Part shown: in pieces, positions 1 through 7,420 of the stretch
Layout: every line of letters begins with the position of its first letter
How positions within the stretch are numbered: the first letter of the stretch is position 1
NCBI GenBank assembly: GCA_028565635.1
Contig: JAOXYB010047991.1
Location: 1 to 11,007 of the forward strand
Source of the DNA: Phoronis ovalis
Lineage: Eukaryota > Phoronida > Phoronidae
Length of the DNA stretch: 11,007 bases
Reading direction: 5' to 3'
Translations under genes and position numbers: made by a program
The notes under the pieces: generated by a model
The model's database searches: none
Seen by the model: the letters and a program-made list of their open reading frames with translations, nothing else
What the model was told of the DNA's origin: nothing

Positions 1-437
1 TTAAAGTAATAAAACAATTTCTATTAAATAAAAACGATTTCCATGGCAACGGATTATGATTTTATTTTTATTTTTTAATTTTTTTTTATATCTTGTGTAG
101 GTAAAACCTACAATAGTGAAAAGGATCCAATCACTTTCAGTGCAAAATTCGGGAGCAAAAGGATTAATGGGAAATAGCACGTTATCACATTTTGAAACAT
201 TATTGTTGGTAGTTGATTAGCTCTGGATGATGTGTTGGCCTTAGTTGGATTTTAAAGTAGTTAGTAGTTAGTACTGTTTATCAGAATTACTTTTCCACAC
301 TTCTTTGATAAGCTTTCCAGCTAATAAAATGAACTTCAGATCACCAAAATAATATACATTTTTGCAGACCACTTTTTACAATAATTGTGTATTTCCAGAC
401 CGAGGCGGTTTATTACATATTACATTTCTCTTGGTGA
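1..437. other. AT-rich non-coding stretch
   Basis: No open frame or RNA gene is visible. A T-rich run (about 60-95) ends in a small inverted repeat, GTAGGT-AAA-ACCTAC, at 97-111. The T-run followed by TAG looks superficially like a 3' splice site, but every frame after it closes quickly. Confidence 0.6.
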
Positions 438-539
438 ATGCCCAACAATCTGACCATTCGTAGGGTATTAACAGCATTGCATTCACCTCCAACTGTTCCT
501 CATGTTATAGGACCATTTGTTGCAATACATCAGGTGTAA
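438..539 (+). other. Weak exon-like open frame
   Basis: An ATG at 438 opens 33 codons ending at a TAA (537-539). Just before the stop lies CAG|GTG (531-536), which would serve as a phase-0 splice donor. The predicted peptide has mixed composition, including the run TALHSPPTVPHVIGPF, rather than the Asn/Lys/Ile/Phe bias expected from AT-rich filler. Against it, an in-frame TGA directly precedes the ATG, the ATG context is poor, and I recognise no family. A frame of this length is expected by chance many times in 11 kb, so it is recorded only as a candidate first coding exon or relic. Confidence 0.15.
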
Positions 540-637
540 ATTTGTTTTTTATGCCCATTGCACATACTGTACATGCATATAGTCGTAGCATACATCATCG
601 TCATTGTCGTTGTGTGTAACACTTTCTTTGCCTTGCG

Positions 638-1505
638 ATAACAGTTTCAGTTTTTATCCAATCGGGTTCATATGCAGTGCAGGTCAAAGAACAAATCAGA
701 TATAATTTTGACCTAGATGACTTTCAATTTGACCGACTGCCAGCCATGTTTATTCCCAAAAGCGCACGACAGGTTGCTCCCATTTCCAGGAAAAAAATAT
801 TGACTTATAGGCTATTTAAAGGTGTGCTACAGTTTTTATCCAATCAGCTTTGTATTTGGCATAATAATACACATCAAAAATACAGGTGTGATATAATTTT
901 GACCTGGATTACTTCCAAGATTACCAACTTGCGGCCTTGTTTGTTCTCAAGATGGTATGTCGCAATAATAGCTTCAGTTTTTATCTGATCAGTTTCCTAT
1001 TCTGCACAGAGTAAGTACAGGTCAAAGGGCAGATCAGATGTAATTTTGACCTAGATTACTTACAATGTGTAAGACGTTGCATCACTTTCCAGAAAGATTA
1101 AGCATTGACCAGGCATTTTAAAGGTGGATTCACGAAGGCCGTAGGTTGGTGGGCAGATTAGGCCAGATGACATTTTTGAGTGATCTTGAACATTTCTTCA
1201 ACATTTTTCATTGTCTCGTAATAACTGCTTCAGTTTTTGTCCAATCAGCTATGTATTTGGTACAAGATAAATACACATCAAAGTACGGGTCTGGTATAAT
1301 TTTGACCTTGATCACTTCCAATATGGCTAACTGGTGGCCATGTTTGTTCCCAGAGAACACATCACGTTGCACCGCTTCCCAGTAAGACGAAGCATTTATT
1401 GGATGACTTGAAGGTGGATTCACAAAGGCCATAAGCCTGGTGACATTAGTATGGCATTAGGCTAGGTGACATTTTAAAATAACCTTGAGAAGTGTGTCAA
1501 ATGCT
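638..1505. repeat. Four diverged tandem copies of a TGACCT-box repeat
   Basis: Four head-to-tail copies begin near 638, 829, 964 and 1219. Each starts with a form of TTCAGTTTTTATCCAATCAG, continues to a conserved ATAATTTTGACCT box (near 697, 892, 1040 and 1296), then a YACTTMCAA motif, and in three copies (not the third) a form of CCATGTTTGTTCCCA. The third and fourth copies also share a tail containing AAGGTGGATTCACRAAGGCC (1121-1140, 1411-1430) followed by TAGGCYAGRTGACATTTT. The most complete unit is about 255-285 bp; the first two are shorter. Copies 1 and 3 carry AGGTCAAAG upstream of TTTGACCTAGAT, an inverted pair of the same hexamer. Open frames at 677-988 (+), 1146-1385 (+) and 1208-1432 (-) lie wholly inside the array and follow no single reading frame across copies, so I treat them as non-coding. 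Whether it is a transposon-derived repeat or a simple satellite cannot be told here. Confidence 0.8.
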
Positions 1506-1541
1506 AATACGAATCTTTGACATGTTGCGCATAACACTTTT

Positions 1542-1564
1542 CGCCCCACTGGAGGCGTTTTTTT
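1542..1564 (+). other. GC stem-loop followed by a T7 run
   Basis: CGCC (1542-1545) pairs with GGCG (1554-1557), with two further C-G pairs inside across a bulged A, and the stem is followed directly by seven T residues (1558-1564). It has the form of an intrinsic terminator, but in a eukaryotic, T-rich window it is most likely chance. The T-run could at most stop RNA polymerase III, and no promoter boxes for that enzyme were seen upstream. Confidence 0.3.
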
Positions 1565-2095
1565 AATAATCACCTAGGGCAATTATCTTAGAAAATTAGG
1601 GTAAAACTTTCATCCTACTCTTAGTCACAGGGTGTTAAAATAAAATGTAAATTATGATTGCGTTGTCATGCACAAGACCTGAAATCAGGCATGTTCTATA
1701 ATACATTTTTTTCGCTTAGTAATACATATAGTTAAGATGACACATAGTGGAGTACTTGTCTAATACTAAAAATCTGAATTTTAAAAACGTTCTATATTAA
1801 TAGTAAAAATCCTAAAATCAGTGTTTTTTCCGAGATATGCATATCCATCATGTTTTTGTTAATTGAAGAACTTTAATTGTCAATTAGAGGTTCTGTTGTT
1901 TTTTACCAGGGGATCTATTTAGTAACACCCTCTGTTAACTGAGGATTTTAGATACCATTTTATTAAGTTGACAACTCGATCATTCTGAGTCAATGAAAGC
2001 ATAGATCTCGGTGTGTAGGTCAGTCGCAAATCCGGCTATGCTTGAGGACATTGATGGACATACTGCTGAGTTTGCATCCAGTTATATCTTTAGAA
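1565..2095. other. AT-rich non-coding stretch
   Basis: All frames on both strands are closed by frequent stops. No repeat, RNA gene or exon-like patch is visible apart from short A/T runs. Confidence 0.6.
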
Positions 2096-2160
2096 GTATA
2101 TTATATAATTATTATATAATTATGATATACATATATATAAAAGTATATATTTTTTAAATA
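2096..2160. repeat. AT microsatellite tract
   Basis: An almost pure A/T segment holds two adjacent copies of an 11-bp unit (ATTATATAATT type, about 2100-2123) followed by TA-rich runs and a T6. This is simple sequence of the kind made by replication slippage. Confidence 0.75.
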
Positions 2161-2198
2161 AGCAGATAAATTATGTATAACATTACCATTTCAATCAA

Positions 2199-2232
2199 TA
2201 GCACATTATTAACTGTAGCACATTATTAACTC
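2199..2232. repeat. 17-bp tandem duplication
   Basis: TAGCACATTATTAACT occurs at 2199-2214 and again at 2216-2231, giving a period of 17 bp with no mismatch over 16 bases. It looks like a recent slippage duplication. Confidence 0.85.
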
Positions 2233-2330
2233 GCCTTGCATGACCGGTACTCTTGGATTAGAGGTGGAGTGTTGAGGTTAAGGTTTCTCAGGTCTGGTGT
2301 GTGTACATGCGTCGTGAACAGTTGGTATGA

Positions 2331-2347
2331 TATAATATAATATAATA
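2331..2347. repeat. (TATAA)n microsatellite
   Basis: A pentanucleotide TATAA run of a little over three units. It is flanked by a GT-rich segment (about 2297-2305) and by AT-rich sequence. Confidence 0.7.
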
Positions 2348-2598
2348 TTATGCATCTGTCCAAAATTAAATTGAGTTTTAAATAATTTATATTTATACAG
2401 TTAGCATGGCATTATATAATATACTTATACAAACACAGAAGGAAACACTGTGTGTGATAAATGCTGCTGTTCTAGGTATATAATAATAGTAACACATTAA
2501 CATATTAATATCCTGCATCTGTAATGTCATTATAGCTAATGAATAATGAAATAATATTATTATTATAATAAAATAATAAGAATATACGCGTTATGTTG

Positions 2599-2640
2599 TT
2601 CACACAAAACGCAAACTGGTTTGCGTTATTCTTGTGTGAA
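2599..2640. repeat. Strong foldback, 18-bp stem with 2-nt loop
   Basis: The left arm 2599-2616 consists of TTCACACAA then AACGCAAAC. The right arm 2619-2640 is GTTTGCGTT, a 4-nt bulge (ATTC, 2628-2631), then TTGTGTGAA. All 18 arm bases pair, leaving TG (2617-2618) as the loop. The arms contain CG and GC steps that are rare in the AT-rich surroundings, so this is not explained by base composition. It could be a foldback element, the collapsed remnant of a small inverted-repeat transposon, or a structured RNA if transcribed. No flanking target-site duplication was obvious. Confidence 0.85.
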
Positions 2641-3096
2641 TATTTCTTCCTTTGGTAAAAACTTGATAAATCAAAATTTTAAACCAGTTGATAAAAATGA
2701 ACTTTACAGAATCAAGAATCTGTTATAGTTGTTATGAACTACTGAAATGTATAAATAGCTCTTGTATCATATAAATATATGAATATGAATTAATAGGTGT
2801 CCTTTAGGTACAGAGTAGATTAATTGACCTTGTACATAAAGTTGTAATTTTATTTTGAAGTTTATAAGTAAACAAGCAATAGTTACTTGAAACTATGGAG
2901 ACCATAGAAAAATATGTATTGATGTTAGAATTTTGACAACATTTGTAACTATAGACCACTCATTTACGCGATTGAGCATTGACACTTTTTAGGGACTTTA
3001 AATATATATATTTATATTATTTAGCACATTTTACCATGGGTTTTTTAGCAAGTACCCCAGACTATAATAATATAATTACAATTATAGTCAGAATAG
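2641..3096. other. AT-rich non-coding stretch
   Basis: No exon-like frame or repeat array is visible. There is a short TA run near 3001-3020. Confidence 0.6.
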
Positions 3097-3292
3097 CATA
3101 GTTGTCAAGCCTCCTACCTACCTGAGGATGGGATACTGCTTTTCAACAAGAAGTTGTCCGAAATACCACAACTCCCAGAAAAATTTCAAGTAGCTAGACA
3201 GGCATTTGGAAGATGCTAGGCTAACATCAACTGATCTTAATTCACTTGATGATCAATATCTGACTGCTTTTAATCTTCGGGACAGAACTTAA
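3097..3292 (+). pseudogene. Protein-coding relic with a frameshift
   Basis: Two adjacent frames give protein-like sequence that is not AT-biased. The first (3097-3219, stop TAG 3217-3219) includes LPEDGILLFNKKLSEIPQLP at 3118-3177. The second, shifted by +1 and open from 3194 to a TAA at 3290-3292, includes LEDARLTSTDLNSLDDQYL and then TAFNLRDRT. Both are rich in Glu, Asp, Pro, Arg and Ser, while the DNA around them codes mainly Asn, Lys, Ile and Phe. The simplest reading is one ancestral exon or transposon ORF that took an indel near 3180-3194. The second frame stays open beyond the TAA to 3392-3394. No clear splice sites flank it. I do not recognise the family; the acidic, helix-like composition would suit a coiled-coil protein or a transposon ORF, but no domain can be named. 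Confidence 0.4.
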
Positions 3293-3574
3293 TATTTTTT
3301 ATGTATTCATTCTGGTAATATGTCTTCTGAGTTGTTTACCACTATTTTAAAAATAGGTTGCATACATGATTTTACTTCAAGTTATTATATATAATTATAA
3401 ACTAGCTGCTCCCTATTTAGGTATGTATTACAATTACATTATTAATTTCATAGGCAATAATAAAAGAATTCAACCTGTTCTGATTTTTCTGCTGTGATCT
3501 GTTCACATATTTTCTGGGCTAGCTGTTTAGCTATTAACCTTTTGCTGCATTAGTCTGTAATTATAGATAATTGA
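3293..3574. other. AT-rich stretch with leftover open frames
   Basis: The frame of the upstream relic continues to 3391 and another frame is open from 3357 to 3497. Their peptides are hydrophobic and AT-biased, which is what random AT-rich DNA gives, so no gene is called. Confidence 0.4.
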
Positions 3575-3700
3575 ATTAAATATCAAAAATATTGTCTGAA
3601 AACTTCATTTTACTTGTCGAATTTAAAGGAGAAAAAAATTGGCTTTAGCTACATATCTGATGTAAATTCCAGTTATGTTTCTGATGATACGTCAGCATGA
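3575..3700 (+). other. Short protein-like open frame, possible relic
   Basis: Forty-one codons run from just after a TGA (3572-3574) to a TGA at 3698-3700, without an ATG. The C-terminal half reads GFSYISDVNSSYVSDDTSA, a Ser/Asp-rich sequence unlike filler. It is in the same frame as the second part of the relic at 3194-3391, about 180 bp downstream of it, so it may be a further piece of the same decayed ORF. The N-terminal half is Lys/Leu-rich and unremarkable. No family is recognised. Confidence 0.2.
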
Positions 3701-4386
3701 GTGTAGTATAGGTACGTACCATTAATATTGCTAGCACCTCTTTTATCATTAGGCATATCCGCCCTATTGTACATCATATTATTCTTGCATTTATAGTGCA
3801 TACACTATAATGTCTGACCTATTTCTTACTTAGTATACTATATTTTTACAACACTTCTATAAATCTGATAAAATGGACTATTATAATGCTTTGAAGGCAA
3901 TCATACTGTTATGTCTGGCTTGGGAATAAAAGCAAATAATTCTTTACTTACAAGTAAGTAGCTGCATCCCAAGATTCCCGTCACAATACTATCTTCATCA
4001 CAGTTAAAATGAGAAGCTAATGTTTTCTTTTGGACACTTCCTTTTGTGGTTGCTGAGTCATAATGGGACAGCCTAGTCTAAATCTTAAATTAGAAGGGAG
4101 AGTGTGTCTTACCAGGTGAAGAATTGTATGATATTTTTTGTTACTTTATTGGAGAAAAATGTGGTTGATTTATGGTACATACCCTTTGTCATAAGTAAAA
4201 GTAAATTTTACTAGAATCCACTAGAAATGTTGGTAGTTTCATCGGGATAAAAATGGGTAATTAATTAATAACATTTCAGTACATCATGAATAACTAGACA
4301 CCTGTGAATTATGGGAAATAATTGGGCTTAAGCAAAATTTGAACAGCTATCTTATTGAAATCAAACCAATGAGGTATGTTGAAAAT
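3701..4386. other. AT-rich non-coding stretch with small hairpins
   Basis: It holds two short perfect inverted repeats: TTATAGTG-CATA-CACTATAA (3791-3810) and TACTTAC-AA-GTAAGTA (3945-3960). The second places a consensus-like GTAAGT splice donor on each strand. No exon ends convincingly at these sites, and no gene is visible. Confidence 0.5.
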
Positions 4387-4814
4387 TTTGTTTACTTACC
4401 TTAATTTAATTTAACTGCATAGGGAAGTTATTGCTCTACTTTTTTTAATTAAATGCTATGTTGTGTCTTCACCTTTACTTACAAAAAATGTTGGCTTTAA
4501 TTTTGTCAAACGAAAATATATTTTAAAACGAAACAGTAAAAATATATATATACGCGATAAAGACATACACAGGGTCAGTTTGGCAATTTGCTTGGCCATG
4601 TAAGAGGACTTGTTACAAAACTGAAAATGAGTATAATAGATAATAAGTTTGTTGAAGTTCATAACCAGTAGGTATAATCAACTTAATAACAATAAACTTA
4701 ACCAACATGCAATAACACAGGTTTATCAAAATAACAGGTAACTGCTGACATACAGGTAGTAGAAAATAAGGTTTGTTTACTTTAATTAAGAAACATAAAA
4801 GCTATTGTTCTACT
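4387..4814. repeat. Diverged direct repeat pair
   Basis: The segment 4387-4440 resembles 4772-4814. Both begin TTTGTTTACTT, pass through a TAATT-rich part and an ATAGGGAAG/ATAAAAGC block, and end TATTGYTCTACT. The second copy lacks about 11 bp. The copies lie about 385 bp apart in the same orientation. The sequence is AT-rich, so part of the match may be compositional. Confidence 0.35.
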
Positions 4815-5136
4815 GTTTCAATTTGCTTTGAGAAATAATAATAGTATTACAACACTTTAGAAATATGAAAAATTTTATTAAATAAAATCTAAATACCTTA
4901 TCAATCTTGCGTGGGTTAGGAAATGATAGCAGTATAGGTATTTGGTAGGTGAAGACATTCTGTAAAGAAATAGATAATTGCGTCAATTTTTTAGAAATTT
5001 TTCCACATTAAAAAAATCCCTGGGGGTGACAGAATAGTTATTTCGCATATTTGTTACAAATAATAAGGCTAAAGGGTGCATTTTTCAGCTGTTAGACTAG
5101 GCATCCAGGACACAAAAAAGGCGTAAACTAGCGCCA
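4815..5136. other. AT-rich non-coding stretch
   Basis: No supported feature was found. An open frame on the minus strand overlaps its right end (5097-5279), but it is short and its peptide matches no family I know. Confidence 0.5.
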
Positions 5137-5196
5137 TATGTAAAACATAAAATTTGGAATCTGGAATTGAGTAAAAAAAATTTAGGGAGGGTTACT
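5137..5196 (-). repeat. Dispersed 60-bp repeat, copy 1 (inverted)
   Basis: The reverse complement of this segment aligns without gaps to 6706-6765, with 48 of 60 bases identical. The core TTCCAGAWTCCAAATT is conserved almost exactly. Two copies in opposite orientation about 1.5 kb apart suggest members of an interspersed repeat family rather than a local tandem duplication. The minus-strand frame at 5097-5279 runs over it and is not supported as a gene. Confidence 0.7.
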
Positions 5197-5723
5197 GGTT
5201 TTTGATAAAAATTGCCAACACAAAAATGAAAATGATTTTGCAGCTTATTCACTATTAATCTTGAAGTAACTTGTAACATATAATGAAAAGTTAAATTCAG
5301 GCCTGCTAAGAAATTAATTCTAATCCAACAATCAACTATAATAGCTACATCAAAAATTCAAGTGAAAATACTAGGAACATGTTATTTTCTATTTTTATTC
5401 CTTTAGTTGATGAGTCCATTGAAAACATGACCCATCATTTTGCATAATTTCAGAAGTTCGCAAATAATTAAATTTCTAATCAGACTATATTTGCTTGTTT
5501 CAGTAAAAAGTTAATTAGCGAAAACTGACACAAACCCGAAGTTAGTAAATCACTTGCCATAGTACATTGATTTTCTTAGTATTTTATACATTTAGTACAT
5601 TATATTTAAAGTTTGTGGTAATTAAAGTGTTTGTATAATTAATTGTCAGTGCTGTGACCAAATACAGATTGTATTTATTACATGACATCTGAAGGGCCTA
5701 GGGGTCTGCCATTCACATTGACG
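5197..5723. other. AT-rich non-coding stretch
   Basis: No gene, RNA or ordered repeat is visible. Confidence 0.55.
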
Positions 5724-5994
5724 GTATATATGAATATATGTGCCACGTGAGTATCAGTTTTGTTCTTATTTGGCACTTTTTGCCCTGGGGTATATATTTT
5801 CAATAACTGATTATTTATTATAGTGTGCCGCATTTTGGGCATAAACTTCTATAATTTTGTTCATTGTTTCTGCCATGACGTGCACATTTCTAGGACTTGC
5901 CATGGGGTGTGTTATATATATATATGCAAATATATATTTACCATGTGATTTATTTTTGCAAGTTGTAACATGGTATTTTTTACCTTGGGTCTCA
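5724..5994. repeat. Highly degenerate tandem repeats
   Basis: Three related blocks are seen (about 5727-5808, 5819-5905 and 5922-5994). Each runs from a TA-rich lead through a TRCCAYGTG- or TGTGCCGC-like element and a T-rich middle to a GCCMTGGGGT- or ACCTTGGGT-like end. The first and last align best, about 195 bp apart. A (TA)n run lies at about 5914-5925. Divergence is high and unit boundaries are uncertain. Confidence 0.3.
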
Positions 5995-6006
5995 CAATAG
6001 GGCCAC

Positions 6007-6118
6007 TCATTAGAACTCTTTAGAATTCATTAGAACTTGTTAACCTCTATTAGAACTTCGAGTTCCCATGTTCGTTCTAATGAATTGAACTCGTTAGGCT
6101 AACGAATTGAACTTGTTA
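6007..6118. repeat. TTAGAAC / GTTCTAA box cluster, direct and inverted
   Basis: CATTAGAACT-like boxes occur at about 6008, 6028 and 6048 (20-bp spacing). They are followed by opposite-strand boxes. AATTCATTAGAAC (6024-6036) is a perfect 13-bp inverted partner of GTTCTAATGAATT (6074-6086) across a 37-nt loop. The right side continues as a direct repeat, TAATGAATTGAACTCGTTA (6078-6096) and TAACGAATTGAACTTGTTA (6100-6118), with 17 of 19 bases identical. The same short unit is therefore arrayed in both orientations, allowing a hairpin or cruciform. Confidence 0.75.
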
Positions 6119-6143
6119 TATAATGAAGGAATTGTTCAAGAAG

Positions 6144-6170
6144 TATGACTCTTTATATTGTAAAGTCATA
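6144..6170. repeat. Small hairpin
   Basis: TATGAC and TTTA on the left pair with TAAAGTCATA (6161-6170), with a 2-nt bulge on the left arm, giving about 10 bp of stem. It lies just after the TTAGAAC cluster. Confidence 0.5.
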
Positions 6171-6200
6171 TGAATTAACAAACTGACTACATGACCTGTG

Positions 6201-6372
6201 GATGACCTTTACAATTCATAAAACATCAATTTTGCAGTTTTTAATTGTGAGATCAATTTTTGACCTCACAAAGACTAAATGATGCATTGATGACCTTTAA
6301 GTGACATGAAACATCATTTTGAGAAATTTCACCCAGTTAAGATTTTGACCCTTACATGACCTTTTGACCTCA
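6201..6372. repeat. Two diverged 88-bp units rich in TGACCT
   Basis: GATGACCTTTAMRWKWCATRAAACATCA begins at 6201 and again at 6289, a period of 88 bp; both units carry a TTTTTGACC- or TTTTGACC-like box about 55 bp in. TGACCT occurs at 6191, 6203, 6261, 6291, 6357 and 6365. The hexamer is the reverse complement of the AGGTCA nuclear-receptor half-site, but in a repeat this is a sequence-family trait first and no regulatory role can be claimed. Confidence 0.55.
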
Positions 6373-6705
6373 ATATTAACTCAGTAGAACATATGCCCTG
6401 ATGACAGCATTTGCAATCAATAAAATGAATGTCACTAGAAAACATTATAGCGATTAGAAGCAGTAATCCTTGCCCTTGTAAAAAACATAATCTAAAAAAA
6501 AAATTGGACAGGCCTTAAACATAATTATGTTGCTATAATAGATTTGCAAAATGTCATATTGACTAACTCATAACAACACCACACAAGCAGACACATTCCT
6601 TGTATGCATGAATGGATGAATATACCCTTTCTGTGTTTTAAACAGAAATGTACTTGTAAATTATTTTATATAGCATCTAGTTATTAAGAAAATATGGTTT
6701 TTTTT
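6373..6705. other. AT-rich non-coding stretch
   Basis: No supported feature. An A9 run lies near 6495. Confidence 0.55.
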
Positions 6706-6765
6706 AATAACCTTCTCTATAAATTTTTGACTCGATTCCAGAATCCAAATTCCATGTTTTGCATA
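6706..6765 (+). repeat. Dispersed 60-bp repeat, copy 2
   Basis: This is the partner of the inverted copy at 5137-5196, with 48 of 60 bases identical over an ungapped alignment. The sequence that follows (6783-6920) is less AT-rich than its surroundings and includes a GTCCC-AAAAA-GGGAC hairpin at about 6843-6857, so the element may extend further right than the shared 60 bp. The minus-strand open frame at 6717-6914 covers this area, starts with GTG and has no recognisable domain; I read it as an incidental frame in the repeat. Confidence 0.7.
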
Positions 6766-7058
6766 CAGTGGTAAATTAGCTCAAAAATAAAGCAAAACAA
6801 AATTTGGTCTGGAAAGTAGGGTATGAAATTTGAGCTCATAGGTCCCAAAAAGGGACTTTCTATCCTCTGCCACAATAATGGATACCCAACTATACCAAAT
6901 GTATGTTGCAGCACCTGATCTGAATTCCATCACTCGATAAATAAGGATGATGGTTTCTACTCCATCTTCAATAAGTATATGGCTGATGGTATCTTCTGCA
7001 ATGCTGCTATATGCTGTGCAAAATATATTCTATGGCAATAATACTATCATGATATATT
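6766..7058. other. Unclassified, moderately GC-richer flank of the dispersed repeat
   Basis: It contains the small hairpin noted with the 60-bp repeat and a GATGG/CCATC inverted pair near 6950-6966. No coding or RNA signal could be supported. Confidence 0.4.
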
Positions 7059-7114
7059 TGCTCCCTGTATTTATAGGTGCAGATTTATGCTTCCTGTAAC
7101 TAGGTTCAGATATA
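7059..7114. repeat. Tandem duplication of about 28 bp
   Basis: TGCTCCCTGTATTTATAGGT starts at 7059 and TGCTTCCTGTAACTAGGTTC at 7088. Both continue into CAGATWTA. The two units are 29 and 27 bp and about three-quarters identical. Confidence 0.55.
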
Positions 7115-7205
7115 TGTTTCACTATTATATGTAGTGTGGGATTAAGGCTATGGTTGGGGTAGGATTAGCATGTTAACATTGCAGTTTACACATGGATTAT
7201 ATTGA

Positions 7206-7319
7206 TTCACCTCTTTGGTGCAGCACTGTTACAAATGTAGCAGTTGGCATGCCAAGATTGACCCACTCATATACAGCACACTATCATTTGGCAACGTCAA
7301 TTCTTTGAATCCACCGTAA
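7206..7319 (+). other. Short frame with a CxxCxxWH motif, possible relic
   Basis: Thirty-seven codons lie between a TGA (7203-7205) and a TAA (7317-7319), without an ATG. The peptide begins TSLVQHCYKCSSWHAKIDPL and later reads YSTLSFGNVNSL. The spacing Cys-x2-Cys-x2-Trp-His recalls the middle of PHD-type zinc fingers, which invertebrate non-LTR retrotransposons often carry. However, PHD fingers normally have one residue between Trp and His, the other zinc ligands are missing, and the frame is tiny. After the stop the same frame continues with two more stops (7362, 7413), then runs open through the 30-bp minisatellite. It is recorded as a possible decayed coding fragment, not a gene. Confidence 0.2.
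7244..7255. other. 12-bp perfect palindrome
   Basis: TTGGCATGCCAA reads the same on both strands. It resembles a CCAAT/NF-I type dyad with shortened spacing (NF-I sites have five bases between TTGGC and GCCAA; here there are two), so no factor is assigned. Confidence 0.5.
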
Positions 7320-7420
7320 AGAAAATATTGTAACAACAGTATCATGAGCTGCGTAAGAGGCTAGCTGAAAGCCCAGGGCATACTTCACAAATTTTGGATA
7401 GTGGTGTGCGGCTAAGCCAT

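Noticed and set aside
677-1432. Three open frames (677-988 +, 1146-1385 +, 1208-1432 -) as genes
   Set aside because: All lie inside the diverged tandem repeat, do not keep the same frame relative to the unit, and show no domain.
1542-1564. Intrinsic (bacterial-type) transcription terminator
   Set aside because: The window shows no other bacterial trait; a GC hairpin before T7 in T-rich DNA is best taken as chance.
2250-2310. GT-rich segment as a tRNA-derived SINE head
   Set aside because: No A-box or B-box (GGTTCRANYCC) with suitable spacing could be found here or elsewhere in the window.
4058-4115. Possible 58-bp internal exon (pyrimidine tract, AG, then MGQPSLNLKLEGRV, then CAG|GTGAAG)
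   Set aside because: The splice-like signals are acceptable, but the peptide is short, unrecognised, and similar combinations are expected by chance in this much sequence.
4456-4662. 68-codon minus-strand frame as a gene
   Set aside because: The peptide is Phe/Ile/Lys/Tyr-rich as expected from AT-rich filler, with no recognisable motif.
6717-6914. Minus-strand frame of 65 codons as a gene
   Set aside because: It starts with GTG, overlaps the dispersed 60-bp repeat whose other copy has in-frame stops, and has no known domain.
7137-7175. Degenerate telomere-like sequence (GGATTAAGG...GGTTGGGGTAGGATTAG)
   Set aside because: No two adjacent perfect TTAGGG units are present; the resemblance is only G/T richness.
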